A DNA stretch of 64,000 nucleotides, taken from positions 248,001 through 312,000 of the forward strand of contig NZ_KB899406.1 in the NCBI RefSeq assembly GCF_000378205.1. Direction: 5' to 3'. The notes below the pieces were generated by a model that worked only from the letters and a program-made list of their open reading frames with translations, was not told the DNA's origin and did no database searches. How positions within the stretch are numbered: the first letter of the stretch is position 1; every line of letters starts with the position of its first letter. Below are positions 34,402 to 42,628 of the stretch, in pieces. This DNA comes from Sediminispirochaeta bajacaliforniensis DSM 16054 (GTDB lineage Bacteria; Spirochaetota; Spirochaetia; DSM-16054; Sediminispirochaetaceae). Made by a program: the position numbers and the translations under genes.

Positions 34402-36021
34402 ATGGATGGATATGTCTTGTTGGGGAATGAGGCGGTTGCTCTTGGGGCCTTGCACGCAGGCGTGAGCCTTGCCTATGGCTATCCCGGCACCCCTTCGACG
34501 GAAATCATCGAATATATGCAGCAGGTCATCGAACCGAAAAGCGGGGTCAGGGCCCAGTGGTGCTCGAATGAAAAGACCGCGTACGAGGCTGCCGTGGGAG
34601 CTTCGGCGATGAATCGTCGGGTCCTTGTGACCATGAAACACGTAGGCCTCAATGTCGCCGCCGACCCTTTTATGAATTCGGCGATCATGAATATCAAAGG
34701 GGGGGTGGTTCTGGCAGTAGCAGATGATCCTGGAATGCACAGCTCCCAGAATGAACAGGACAGCCGCTTTTATGCTGATTTTGCCAAGCTCCCCTGCTTT
34801 GAGCCCCACAATCAGCAGGAGGCTTATGAGATGACTCGTGCCGCCTTTGATCTTTCGGAGCGTTTTCATGTACCGGTGTTGCTTCGCCTGGTGACACGTC
34901 TTTCCCACTCCAGGGCAATCGTCAGACCGAATCCTTCCCGCGACGCCAATCCCATGGTGAAATTTACCGGAAAGGATGATTTTATCACCTTGCCTGCCAC
35001 CAGCAGAAAGCGCTATGCCGAGCATCTCGAGCTGTATAAGCGGCTGCGGGCCTACGCCGAGTCGGAAACGGTAAACCCTTTGAAGCCGGGGGATACGGAT
35101 GCCCCCTTTTCGGTGATCACCAGTGGGCTTGGCCACAACTATTTTGAAGAGAATGCTGAGGACCTCGGTTTTTCGCCTTCAGTCCTGCATGTCAATTTTT
35201 ATCCCCTGCCCGAGGAGAAAATCAGAACTCTTGCCGCTGGCAGCAAACGCATTCTTTGCATAGAGGAAGGCTATCCCTTCATAGAACGTTTGTTACGAGG
35301 TATTCTTCCCGTTTCTGTCACCGTTAGCGGCAAATTGGATGGCAGCCTTCCTCCTTCAGGAGAATTAAACCCGGATATCGTCCGCACCGCCCTAAAGCTT
35401 CCGGAACCATCTTCCAAGGTGGAAGATGGCCACAGGAACCTTGCCCCGCTTCCCGGCAGGCCTCCTCAGTTATGTAAGGGCTGCCCTCACCGGGATACCT
35501 TCAAGGCCCTGAATACGGCCCTCGAAACTTATGAGAATCATCTCGTCACCGGAGATATCGGCTGTTACACCCTCGGCTATCTACCCCCTTTTGAAGCAAT
35601 TGAGACAGGACTATGCATGGGAGCGAGTATCACCATGGCGCGAGGAGCCGCCCAGGCTGGTATGTATCCTGTGGTTGCGGTCATCGGCGACAGTACCTTC
35701 ATGCATTCCGGCCTTACCGGTCTTGCGGATGCCGTGAGCTCATCGGTCCCGATCACGATTCTTATTCTGGATAACTCCACCACCGCTATGACTGGTGGCC
35801 AGGATACGATTTTCGAATCGAAGGGCATACGCAAGGTTGTTCTCGGCCTGGGGGTTGAGCCGGAACATTGTGTGGAGATGGTACCCCTTCCGACAAAGCA
35901 CGAGGAAAACAGCGATCTGCTTCGCAGGGAGATCGAATACAAAGGGGTTTCGGTTGTTTTTGCATTTCGCGAGTGTATCCAGACCGCAAAGCGGAAGCAT
36001 ACAAAGGAGGCAAAGGCATGA
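34402..36021 (+). CDS. iorA: Indolepyruvate/2-oxoacid oxidoreductase alpha subunit lacking the ferredoxin domain
   Basis: The 539-residue protein matches the IorA alpha subunit: an N-terminal pyrimidine domain (NEAVALGALHAGVSLAYGYP then GTPSTEI), a middle domain, the Cys-rich CKGCPHRDTFKAL, GDIGCYTLG and the thiamine-diphosphate motif GDSTFMHSGLTGL...LDNSTTAMTGGQ. Such enzymes oxidise aryl- or branched 2-oxoacids to acyl-CoA and CO2, passing electrons to ferredoxin. Related enzymes normally end in a ferredoxin-like domain with two CxxCxxCxxxCP motifs and run to about 600-650 residues; this one stops at FAFRECIQTAKRKHTKEAKA with no such domain. ATG 34402 has AGGGAG 6 bases upstream. It overlaps iorB by 4 bases. 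Confidence 0.87.
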   Translation: MDGYVLLGNEAVALGALHAGVSLAYGYPGTPSTEIIEYMQQVIEPKSGVRAQWCSNEKTAYEAAVGASAMNRRVLVTMKHVGLNVAADPFMNSAIMNIKGGVVLAVADDPGMHSSQNEQDSRFYADFAKLPCFEPHNQQEAYEMTRAAFDLSERFHVPVLLRLVTRLSHSRAIVRPNPSRDANPMVKFTGKDDFITLPATSRKRYAEHLELYKRLRAYAESETVNPLKPGDTDAPFSVITSGLGHNYFEENAEDLGFSPSVLHVNFYPLPEEKIRTLAAGSKRILCIEEGYPFIERLLRGILPVSVTVSGKLDGSLPPSGELNPDIVRTALKLPEPSSKVEDGHRNLAPLPGRPPQLCKGCPHRDTFKALNTALETYENHLVTGDIGCYTLGYLPPFEAIETGLCMGASITMARGAAQAGMYPVVAVIGDSTFMHSGLTGLADAVSSSVPITILILDNSTTAMTGGQDTIFESKGIRKVVLGLGVEPEHCVEMVPLPTKHEENSDLLRREIEYKGVSVVFAFRECIQTAKRKHTKEAKA

Positions 36022-36614
36022 AGTATGATATTATTCTCTGTGGAGTAGGGGGGCAGGGGGTTCTTTCCGTTGCCGCTATTATTGCCCGGGCGGCAATGAT
36101 GTCGGGCTTGGAAGTTCGTCAGTCCGAGGTCCACGGCATGGCCCAGCGTGGTGGTGCGGTGGAGGCCGATCTGCGTATTTCCGATGGCCCGATTCCCGGG
36201 GACCTTATTGCGAAAGGGCGGGCGGATATGATCCTCAGCATGGAACCCCTGGAAAGTCTTCGCTACGTTGATTTCCTTTCCGAAAAGGGGAGTGTCGTTA
36301 CTTCCGACCACTGCGAGATCAATATACCTGACTATCCGGAAAAGCAAGCCATCTTTTCATCTATTTCATCCTTCGGACGGGCCCTGACGATTCCGGCAGA
36401 TGCATTGGCGCTTACCGCAGGGAGTGCGCGAAGTGCAAACATGGTCCTTGTTGGTGCGGCATCATTTCATTTACCAATTGAATTTTCTACAATGGAAGAA
36501 GCGGTCCGGGAACGCTTTGCAAGCAAAGGGGAGCTTATTATCGAAACCAATCTAAAGGCCCTTTCCCTTGGCAGGAATTTTGCCGAGGCCGGTAGTAGAA
36601 GGAGGAGTGGATGA
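36018..36614 (+). CDS. iorB: Indolepyruvate/2-oxoacid oxidoreductase beta subunit (gamma-type domain)
   Basis: The 198-residue protein is the small partner subunit, a POR gamma-type domain with DIILCGVGGQGVLSVAAIIA at the start and QSEVHGMAQRGGAVEADLRI after it. It binds the CoA-side chemistry of the complex with IorA. AAGGAGG at 36004-36010 precedes ATG 36018, which overlaps the iorA stop by 4 bases. It also overlaps ptb by 4 bases, so the whole set is made as one unit. No separate ferredoxin gene lies in the operon. Confidence 0.9.
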   Translation: MKYDIILCGVGGQGVLSVAAIIARAAMMSGLEVRQSEVHGMAQRGGAVEADLRISDGPIPGDLIAKGRADMILSMEPLESLRYVDFLSEKGSVVTSDHCEINIPDYPEKQAIFSSISSFGRALTIPADALALTAGSARSANMVLVGAASFHLPIEFSTMEEAVRERFASKGELIIETNLKALSLGRNFAEAGSRRRSG

Positions 36615-37507
36615 GCTTTGCCCAACTCGAGGCGCAGTTGAAGGGTGGGCTGCCGCAAACGATCGCCGTAGCGGGGGCCGAGGGAGATGAGCTGTTCCAG
36701 GCCCTTGAAAGGGTAGAACAAAAGGGGCTGGCCCGGTTCGTCCTTGTGGGAGAATTAGAGACGGCAACGGTCTTGGCAGAACGCTACGGAATCGATCCTG
36801 TAGCGGTCATTTCGGCTGGAAGCGAAGAAGATGTCGCCGCACGGTCCGTTGCTGCCATCAAAGAGGGAAAGGCTGCGCTTTTGATGAAGGGCAAAGTTTC
36901 CACCCCAACCCTGTTACACGCCGTTGTTACGGAAAAAAGCTTGTTCCCCAAAGGACAGCTTCTTTCTCATGCCTTAGTGGTGGAAAGTCCCGAAGGCCGG
37001 ATGCTTGGCATCACCGACGGCGGTATGAATATCCGCCCCGACATTGAGGCAAAACAGACGATTCTCAACTCGGTCGTGGAGCTTTTCCACCGCCTTGGGC
37101 TAGCAAACCCAAAAGTTGCGGTGTTGGCTGCCAATGAAAAGGTCAATTCCAAGATGCCTGAAACCCTTGATGCTGTCCAGCTCAAGGAGCGATACCAGGC
37201 TGGGGCTATAAGCGGTTGTATCGTAGATGGTCCCATGGCCCTCGATCTGGCGGTTGTCCCCCGGGCTGCCGCATTAAAGGGGTATCAGGGGGCGATACAA
37301 GGGGATGCCGATATCCTCCTTACCCACGATATTGCGGCTGGAAACCATCTCGGGAAGAGCCTTCTTTACCTTGGCGGATTTCAGGGCGGCGGGATCATTC
37401 TGGGTGCAAGCTATCCCATTGTCCTGCTTTCCCGAAGCGATACGGTCAGAGAAAAATTTCTTTCGATGATACTGGCCCTTTCCTGCGGTAAGGGGACGCG
37501 TGCATGA
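36611..37507 (+). CDS. ptb: Phosphate butyryltransferase (phosphotransacylase)
   Basis: The 298-residue protein matches Ptb in length and motifs: LMKGKVSTPTLLHAV, SHALVVESP, LTHDIAAGNHLGKSL and the C-terminal SRSD catalytic motif. It converts acyl-CoA and phosphate to acyl phosphate plus CoA. It sits between iorB and buk with 4-base overlaps on both sides. With IorAB upstream its substrates should be acyl-CoAs made from 2-oxoacids, such as isobutyryl-, isovaleryl- or arylacetyl-CoA, rather than only butyryl-CoA. Confidence 0.9.
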   Translation: MSFAQLEAQLKGGLPQTIAVAGAEGDELFQALERVEQKGLARFVLVGELETATVLAERYGIDPVAVISAGSEEDVAARSVAAIKEGKAALLMKGKVSTPTLLHAVVTEKSLFPKGQLLSHALVVESPEGRMLGITDGGMNIRPDIEAKQTILNSVVELFHRLGLANPKVAVLAANEKVNSKMPETLDAVQLKERYQAGAISGCIVDGPMALDLAVVPRAAALKGYQGAIQGDADILLTHDIAAGNHLGKSLLYLGGFQGGGIILGASYPIVLLSRSDTVREKFLSMILALSCGKGTRA

Positions 37508-38574
37508 GTCGCTTTCTTATCATCAATCCCGGTTCGACGAGTACGAAAATTGCTCTTTTTCAGGGTGAAAATTCCTGGCAGTTAGAGGAACTTGCATCCA
37601 AAAGCCTTCCTGTGGAGGACGACGTTGTCAGGCGTTTTTCCGATCCCATGGAGCAATTACAGCTGCGTGAGGATGCCATCGCCGGTGTATTGAGCTCCGC
37701 TGCCATAGAGCATGTCGATGCTGTGGCCGGAAGAGGAGGGCTGACCCGTCCCCTGGAGGCGGGGAGCTATGCGGTTTCCGATACACTGATCGATGATCTT
37801 TCCCACCATCGTTTTGGAATCCATGCATCAAATCTCGGTGCCGTCCTTGCCCGTCGTTTCGGCGAGCGTTTTGGCGTGCCTTCGCTCATTGCCGATCCCG
37901 TTGGTGTCGATCAATTTGAAGAGGAAGCCCGCTATTCCGGCTGGCCTTCCATTCCCCGAAAGAGCATGATTCACGCCCTTAATATCCGCTCTGTTGCCCG
38001 AGAGTCCGCCAGAGAGCTGGGGGGGAGCGCTGGTGATTTTAATTTTATCATAGCCCATCTCGGCGGCGGGATTTCGGTTACCCCGATGAGAAAGGGGAGA
38101 ATGATCGATGTAAACAATGCCAACGAGGAAGGGCCTTTTTCTCCGCAAAGAACCGGAACCCTTCCCCTTTGCGGGGTAATCGACCTTGCCTTCAGCAGTG
38201 AATTTTCATCTGCCGATGAGATGAAGCGGGCGATGGTTCAGCGCGGCGGCCTTTTCGCCTACCTCGGGACCCCCGACGGACGTGAGGTGTGTAAGCGTAT
38301 TGCGGCCGGAGATCAGAGGGCCGAAAGTGTATACAAGGCCATGGCATACCAGATTTCCAAGGAGATCGGGGCGATGGCTACGGCCCTGAAGGGAAAGGTC
38401 GATGCGGTTGTCCTCACCGGGGGGCTTCCCCATCCGCCCCTGTCCGATTGGATCACGGAGCGTTGCAGCTGGATCGCCCCGGTGAAGATTATTGAGGGAG
38501 AACGGGAGATGCTTGCCCTTGCCCAGGCTGCAGCCAGGCATGTCTGTGAAGGAGAACCCCTTTTGACTTATTGA
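37504..38574 (+). CDS. buk: Butyrate kinase
   Basis: The 356-residue protein matches the Buk/acetate-kinase (ASKHA) family: the start LIINPGSTSTKIALF is the phosphate-binding loop, HLGGGISVTPMRKGRMIDVN the ATP site, and VVLTGGLPHPP the second phosphate motif. It transfers phosphate from acyl phosphate to ADP, giving ATP and a short-chain acid. With ptb and iorAB it completes a chain from amino-acid-derived 2-oxoacid to ATP. It overlaps ptb by 4 bases and is followed by a regulator-enzyme fusion gene. Confidence 0.93.
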   Translation: MSRFLIINPGSTSTKIALFQGENSWQLEELASKSLPVEDDVVRRFSDPMEQLQLREDAIAGVLSSAAIEHVDAVAGRGGLTRPLEAGSYAVSDTLIDDLSHHRFGIHASNLGAVLARRFGERFGVPSLIADPVGVDQFEEEARYSGWPSIPRKSMIHALNIRSVARESARELGGSAGDFNFIIAHLGGGISVTPMRKGRMIDVNNANEEGPFSPQRTGTLPLCGVIDLAFSSEFSSADEMKRAMVQRGGLFAYLGTPDGREVCKRIAAGDQRAESVYKAMAYQISKEIGAMATALKGKVDAVVLTGGLPHPPLSDWITERCSWIAPVKIIEGEREMLALAQAAARHVCEGEPLLTY

Positions 38575-38626
38575 CATGGGAGCCGGATACAAGGCTATCA
38601 TGGAGAAAAGTATAAGGAGGATGTGT

Positions 38627-40135
38627 GTGTATACGGGAAAACATCTCCGTTCTCTTCGGGAGAAGGCGGATATCAGTCGAGAGGAGCTGGCCGATAGCAT
38701 CGAAGAGCCTCTGGCGCTGATCGAACGGATGGAGGATGAGGCGTATGAGCCGTCGGTTTCCATCCTTCTCAAGATTGCATCGGCCCTGGAAACAGATATT
38801 TCTACCCTGATATACGGCAAGGCCTTTGATGCACGGTCGGTGATGGTCACCAGCCGTGAGGAACGGGTCAAGGTGGAACGGCGGAGGCAGTTTGATTATG
38901 AAAGTCTTGCTCCTTCCTATGCCGGTAAGCACATTGAACCCTTTCTTGTAGATGTCTACCCCAATGAACCCGATACGCTTGAATATTCCTCACACGAGGG
39001 GGAGGAGTTCCACTATGTCATGGAGGGAAAGCTGAAGATCATTGTCGACGGCAGAGAGCACCTTCTCAATGTCGGGGACTCGATCTATTTTGATTCTTCC
39101 CTTCCGCATGCCCTCTCCTCTGTGGGAGATCGGGCCAAGGTGATGGTGGCTGTCTACAATGCCGCCAGCATGCGGCATCTTACACGAAGCCGAAAGATGA
39201 CGGAATTAATTGAAGCCGCCCGCCACCTCGGAGGCCGGAGTGTTGTCGTTGTTCTTCCCAATGATACCGCCATTGAAGCGGTGAACCGGGCCATGGAGGA
39301 GCGTGTCGTGGAGGATGCCCTCCTGGTAGGGGATCCCGGTACCTTCCCTGAGGCATACCGGCGCTATGCAAATCGCTATGAGATCGTTCCGGTGGAGAAG
39401 GAGGCAGGGGATGATGCGGACCCGGCCCAAACCGCCTATCAGCGCCGTTGTGCCGATCGTGGTGTGGCCCTGATCCGCGAAGGACGTGGCCATATGCTGA
39501 TGAAGGGGAATATCAACACCGCCATCTTCATGAAAGGGGTACTTGATAAGCAGTCGGGAATCGGAAGCGGCAGAAGGCTTTCCCTGGTAAGTATTTTCGA
39601 GCTTCCAAAACTGAATCGGCTTATCTTCCTCACGGATCCGGGGATCAATACCGCCCTCACCACCGGCGACGACCTCGTCACAAGCCGTGACATCATCTTG
39701 AACGGCATCGATGTGGCCCGGGCCCTTGGGGTTGCAAAACCGAAGGTGGCCATTCTCGATGCAAATGAACTTCCCAGCAAGAAGCTACCCACCACCATGT
39801 TTGCCCAGGAGCTTTCGGCAATGGAATGGCCGAACGCAACGGTCTACGGCCCGCTTTCCTATGATCTTGCCCTCTATGAGGATTCGGCGCGTCACAAGGG
39901 AATAGAGGATAATCCGGTTGCAGGAAAGGCCGATATCCTGATCGTACCGCACATCTCCGGAGGAAACTTCCTGTATAAGGCATGGGCCATGACCATGTCG
40001 GCGGATGTTGCCAACATCGTACTTGGTGCCACCGTTCCCCTGATCATCACCAGCCGAAGCGACGGCGACATGACGAAATTCCTTACCCTCTGTGCCTCTG
40101 CGGTCTACTCCGGCTACGAGGAAGACGGAAAATAG
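38627..40135 (+). CDS. HTH-cupin-phosphotransacylase fusion protein
   Basis: The 502-residue protein joins three domains: an XRE HTH (about residues 4-58, GKHLRSLREKADISREELAD), a cupin (about 95-165, EGEEFHYVMEGKLKIIVDGR then LNVGDSIYFDSSLPHALSS) and a full phosphate acetyl/butyryltransferase domain (about 185-500) that keeps MKGNINTAIF and the SRSD catalytic motif of Ptb. XRE-cupin regulators are common; fusion to a phosphotransacylase is not a standard architecture. I chose GTG 38627 because AAGGAGG (38614-38620) is six bases upstream, whereas ATG 38621 abuts it. It follows buk closely and probably adjusts the operon to acyl-phosphate or acyl-CoA levels; it may also be an active enzyme. 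Confidence 0.85.
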   Translation: MYTGKHLRSLREKADISREELADSIEEPLALIERMEDEAYEPSVSILLKIASALETDISTLIYGKAFDARSVMVTSREERVKVERRRQFDYESLAPSYAGKHIEPFLVDVYPNEPDTLEYSSHEGEEFHYVMEGKLKIIVDGREHLLNVGDSIYFDSSLPHALSSVGDRAKVMVAVYNAASMRHLTRSRKMTELIEAARHLGGRSVVVVLPNDTAIEAVNRAMEERVVEDALLVGDPGTFPEAYRRYANRYEIVPVEKEAGDDADPAQTAYQRRCADRGVALIREGRGHMLMKGNINTAIFMKGVLDKQSGIGSGRRLSLVSIFELPKLNRLIFLTDPGINTALTTGDDLVTSRDIILNGIDVARALGVAKPKVAILDANELPSKKLPTTMFAQELSAMEWPNATVYGPLSYDLALYEDSARHKGIEDNPVAGKADILIVPHISGGNFLYKAWAMTMSADVANIVLGATVPLIITSRSDGDMTKFLTLCASAVYSGYEEDGK

Positions 40136-40160
40136 AAGAGCCTCGTGCTATCTTTGGACT

Positions 40161-40658
40161 ATGGGACGAAAAGAAAACGGGCGGCGTGAGCACCTCATCG
40201 AAGAGATAGATGGCCTTCTCGGAGAGCTTTCGGAAGAGAACCTTTCCTTCCTTCTGCGGCAGGCTGCGGTCCTGGTTCATAATGAAAAGGTCGACGAGCT
40301 TAATGAACGAATGGCTCTTGCCGAGGCAGAAAGCCCTGAGGCTGCATCCCCGAACGGGGAGGGAAAGAATCGGCCTAAGCGGGCTCATCGGGTTTTTTTC
40401 GATCGTGCGGGGAAAAGGGGCCATTTGTTCCTTCAGGTTGGTAATGCACGCTCGATCATGGATGAGGCCGAGGTGATGGCCCTGGTTCGGATTGCCGCAA
40501 AAGCCCCGACGCAAAGGGCTGCAGCCGATCGCTTGTACCGTTGGTTCGAGGCGAACCGCGATGATATACTCATGGAAAGCGGACTAGAAAAGGAAGGGGC
40601 GGACATGGAGGCCCTTTGCCGTTGCCTTAAAAATGATTTTGCGATCAGGGAAGGATGA
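40161..40658 (+). CDS. Conserved-looking hypothetical protein
   Basis: The 165-residue protein is acidic at the N-terminus, with long predicted helices (LIEEIDGLLGELSEENLSFL and a Glu/Ala-rich stretch), then a basic linker and a C-terminal helical half. I do not recognise a family. It starts 26 bases after the fusion gene with no strong ribosome binding site and overlaps the convergent PGPGW gene by 14 bases at its end. The frame and codon use look genuinely coding. Confidence 0.6.
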   Translation: MGRKENGRREHLIEEIDGLLGELSEENLSFLLRQAAVLVHNEKVDELNERMALAEAESPEAASPNGEGKNRPKRAHRVFFDRAGKRGHLFLQVGNARSIMDEAEVMALVRIAAKAPTQRAAADRLYRWFEANRDDILMESGLEKEGADMEALCRCLKNDFAIREG

Positions 40659-41085
40659 TCGGCTTTTTCCCCTTCTTCTTTCGTATCCATCCCACGCCCT
40701 TTGCGATCTTAGGCTTTTTCATCAGCCGTAATTCGAGATTCCTCTTACCGGGAAAGTTAAGCAGGGTAATGGCGATGAGAATGGTCAGCAGGCCCTGACC
40801 GGGAATAAAAAGCATGATGAATCCGGCCATAAAAAGAACGATCCCGATAATATTCTTTCCGATCACAAGCAAAGTCCTCAGCAAAGGGTGCCGTAAGCCG
40901 AAGCCCCAGACGCTCTGTTGTTCCTTCACAAAGTAGTCTTCGGGAATGGCAAGAATAACAAGCGGCAAAATTGCAAGCGTTACGATAAACATGAATGCCG
41001 AAACAGCCCCGATGATGGCCAGGACTTCCGCATGTCCTGCCGTCCAGTCGGCAAGCTCTTTCGCAATATGCTCAAACTGGATCAT
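40645..41085 (-). CDS. PGPGW-family integral membrane protein
   Basis: The 146-residue protein has three or four hydrophobic helices and the motif FIPGQGLLTILIAITLLNFP, followed by a basic C-terminal tail, which marks the PGPGW family of small inner-membrane proteins of unknown function. It is a single-gene unit, convergent with the hypothetical gene at 40161 and divergent from the ABC ATPase gene at 41223. Confidence 0.75.
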   Translation of the reverse strand: MIQFEHIAKELADWTAGHAEVLAIIGAVSAFMFIVTLAILPLVILAIPEDYFVKEQQSVWGFGLRHPLLRTLLVIGKNIIGIVLFMAGFIMLFIPGQGLLTILIAITLLNFPGKRNLELRLMKKPKIAKGVGWIRKKKGKKPIILP

Positions 41086-41222
41086 ACTCTTTCTGCACTA
41101 TAGTGGGCCCTCTCTTTACATGCAAGAATAATGTCGCAGAAGAGGGAAATTCCGCTGCGGCTGATGCTTTTGTAAACATTCCTTCTTCGCTACACTAAAG
41201 AGATACTAATGAGGAGGCGTTT

Positions 41223-42026
41223 GTGGCAATACCCTTTTTTGAACTTGAGAATGCGACCGTATACCGGGGGGAGCGAATCGTCTTCGACCGTATAAATCTT
41301 CGGCTTGAGGCTGGGACCCATACCGCGGTTCTCGGTCCCAATGGTTCGGGTAAATCAACCCTCATCAAACTAATCTTTCGGGATATCTATCCTGCGGCCC
41401 TTCCGGGTAGCGTGATGCGGACCTTCGGCAACGAGCTGATGAATGCCTGGGATCTGCGGAAACGTATTGGCCTGGTCAGTGCCGATCTTCAGCACCGCTA
41501 TATGGCTTCGGTCACGGGGCGGAGTGTCGTTCTCTCGGGGTTCTATTCAAGTATTGCAACGGGGGGAACGCAGGAGTTCAGTGACGAAGACCAGTCTGCT
41601 GCGGATCGGGCCCTTGAGCGAAGCGGTGCCCTGTCCCTTGCAGATAGGAGGTTCGGGACGCTCTCGACCGGGGAACAGCGGAGGCTGCTGCTGGCCCGTG
41701 CCATGGTTCACAATCCGGAAATTCTCCTTTTGGACGAACCGACCGCCGGCCTCGATATGAACGGCCGCTTTGTCTTTTTTGATCTGCTCGACGGCTTTCT
41801 TGATGAGGGAAAGAGTGTCCTTCTTATCACCCATCACATTGAGGAAATCCCTCCTGGGATTCAGCGGGTTATCCTTCTGAAATCGGGGCAGGTCTTTGCC
41901 GACGGCCGCCCCTCCGATGTCCTGAAGCCCGACGACCTCGGCCGGCTTTTCGGCAGGAGCATTGAGCTTATCGAACGTGGGGGCTTTCGATATGCCGTTC
42001 CCGAATCTCGAGCCACTCCTGCCTGA
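41223..42026 (+). CDS. Stand-alone ABC transporter ATP-binding protein
   Basis: The 267-residue protein has a Walker A motif (GPNGSGKST, near residue 45), the signature LSTGEQRRLLLARAM, Walker B LLLDEPTAGLD and a switch His in LLITHHIEEIP. The arrangement resembles the ModF/YlmA type of cytoplasmic or import ATPases rather than CUT1 ATPases, which carry a C-terminal regulatory domain. No permease lies nearby. The GTG start follows AGGAGG (41212-41217) at five bases. Its partner and substrate are unknown. Confidence 0.85.
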   Translation: MAIPFFELENATVYRGERIVFDRINLRLEAGTHTAVLGPNGSGKSTLIKLIFRDIYPAALPGSVMRTFGNELMNAWDLRKRIGLVSADLQHRYMASVTGRSVVLSGFYSSIATGGTQEFSDEDQSAADRALERSGALSLADRRFGTLSTGEQRRLLLARAMVHNPEILLLDEPTAGLDMNGRFVFFDLLDGFLDEGKSVLLITHHIEEIPPGIQRVILLKSGQVFADGRPSDVLKPDDLGRLFGRSIELIERGGFRYAVPESRATPA

Positions 42027-42528
42027 GTATACCGAAGAATATCTCGTCTTCGGGTTTCCCATTGATGAGAAAATGGCTGCGAAGACAGCCTTCCCTTGTG
42101 AAGCCGAGGGCCTGCAACAGGCGAATCGAGGGAAGGTTCCGGCTGCATACAATGGCGCAGAGTTTTCGTAAGTCGGTGGATGAGAAGAGCATCTCCACGA
42201 GGGCTGCCACCGCGGCTTTACCGACCCCTCGGCCCCGCATCGCCGGGGCGACCTGATAGCTGATCTCTGCTGTTTTCATCATCGAGTTGATCTCCTGAAT
42301 CCCAACAAGGGCGGCCGGTTCTTCGTCTATTACTGCCTCCCATTTGAGTTCGCGAAAATCGTAGATCGAGGAGAGCTCGCCGCTTGCGCCGGCCATTCTT
42401 TCGGCGAAGCGCTTTTCGTCGATGGGCATGAGAGGATTGTAGGCCACATCATCCCGATCGCTTCGCCAGGCGTAGAGGGTGGCATAGTGGTCGGGGTGCA
42501 CGGGTAAAAGATGTAGTCGTCGTACCAT
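41968..42528 (-). CDS. GNAT-family N-acetyltransferase
   Basis: The 186-residue protein has the RimJ/RimL-like GNAT fold: ISYQVAPAMRGRGVGKAAVA carries the acetyl-CoA-binding Q/R-x-x-G-x-G/A loop, and CSRNLPSIRLLQALGFTREG the C-terminal half. Such enzymes acetylate a protein N-terminus or a small amine. It is convergent with the ABC ATPase gene and overlaps it by 59 bases. I chose ATG 42528; an upstream in-frame ATG at 42546 lacks a better site. Confidence 0.85.
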   Translation of the reverse strand: MVRRLHLLPVHPDHYATLYAWRSDRDDVAYNPLMPIDEKRFAERMAGASGELSSIYDFRELKWEAVIDEEPAALVGIQEINSMMKTAEISYQVAPAMRGRGVGKAAVAALVEMLFSSTDLRKLCAIVCSRNLPSIRLLQALGFTREGCLRSHFLINGKPEDEIFFGILRQEWLEIRERHIESPHVR

Positions 42529-42628
42529 AATGAAGAAAACATACACGGAACTGATTTGTTATACAATGATAGAGAAAGGAGAATGATAGCTTGTCTCTGT
42601 TCATTTTGGAAGAGTATATTTGTCTCCT

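Noticed and set aside
41223-42026. The lone ABC ATPase as the shared ATPase for the sugar importers
   Set aside because: At 267 residues it lacks the C-terminal regulatory domain of MsmX/UgpC-type ATPases and resembles a different ABC subgroup.
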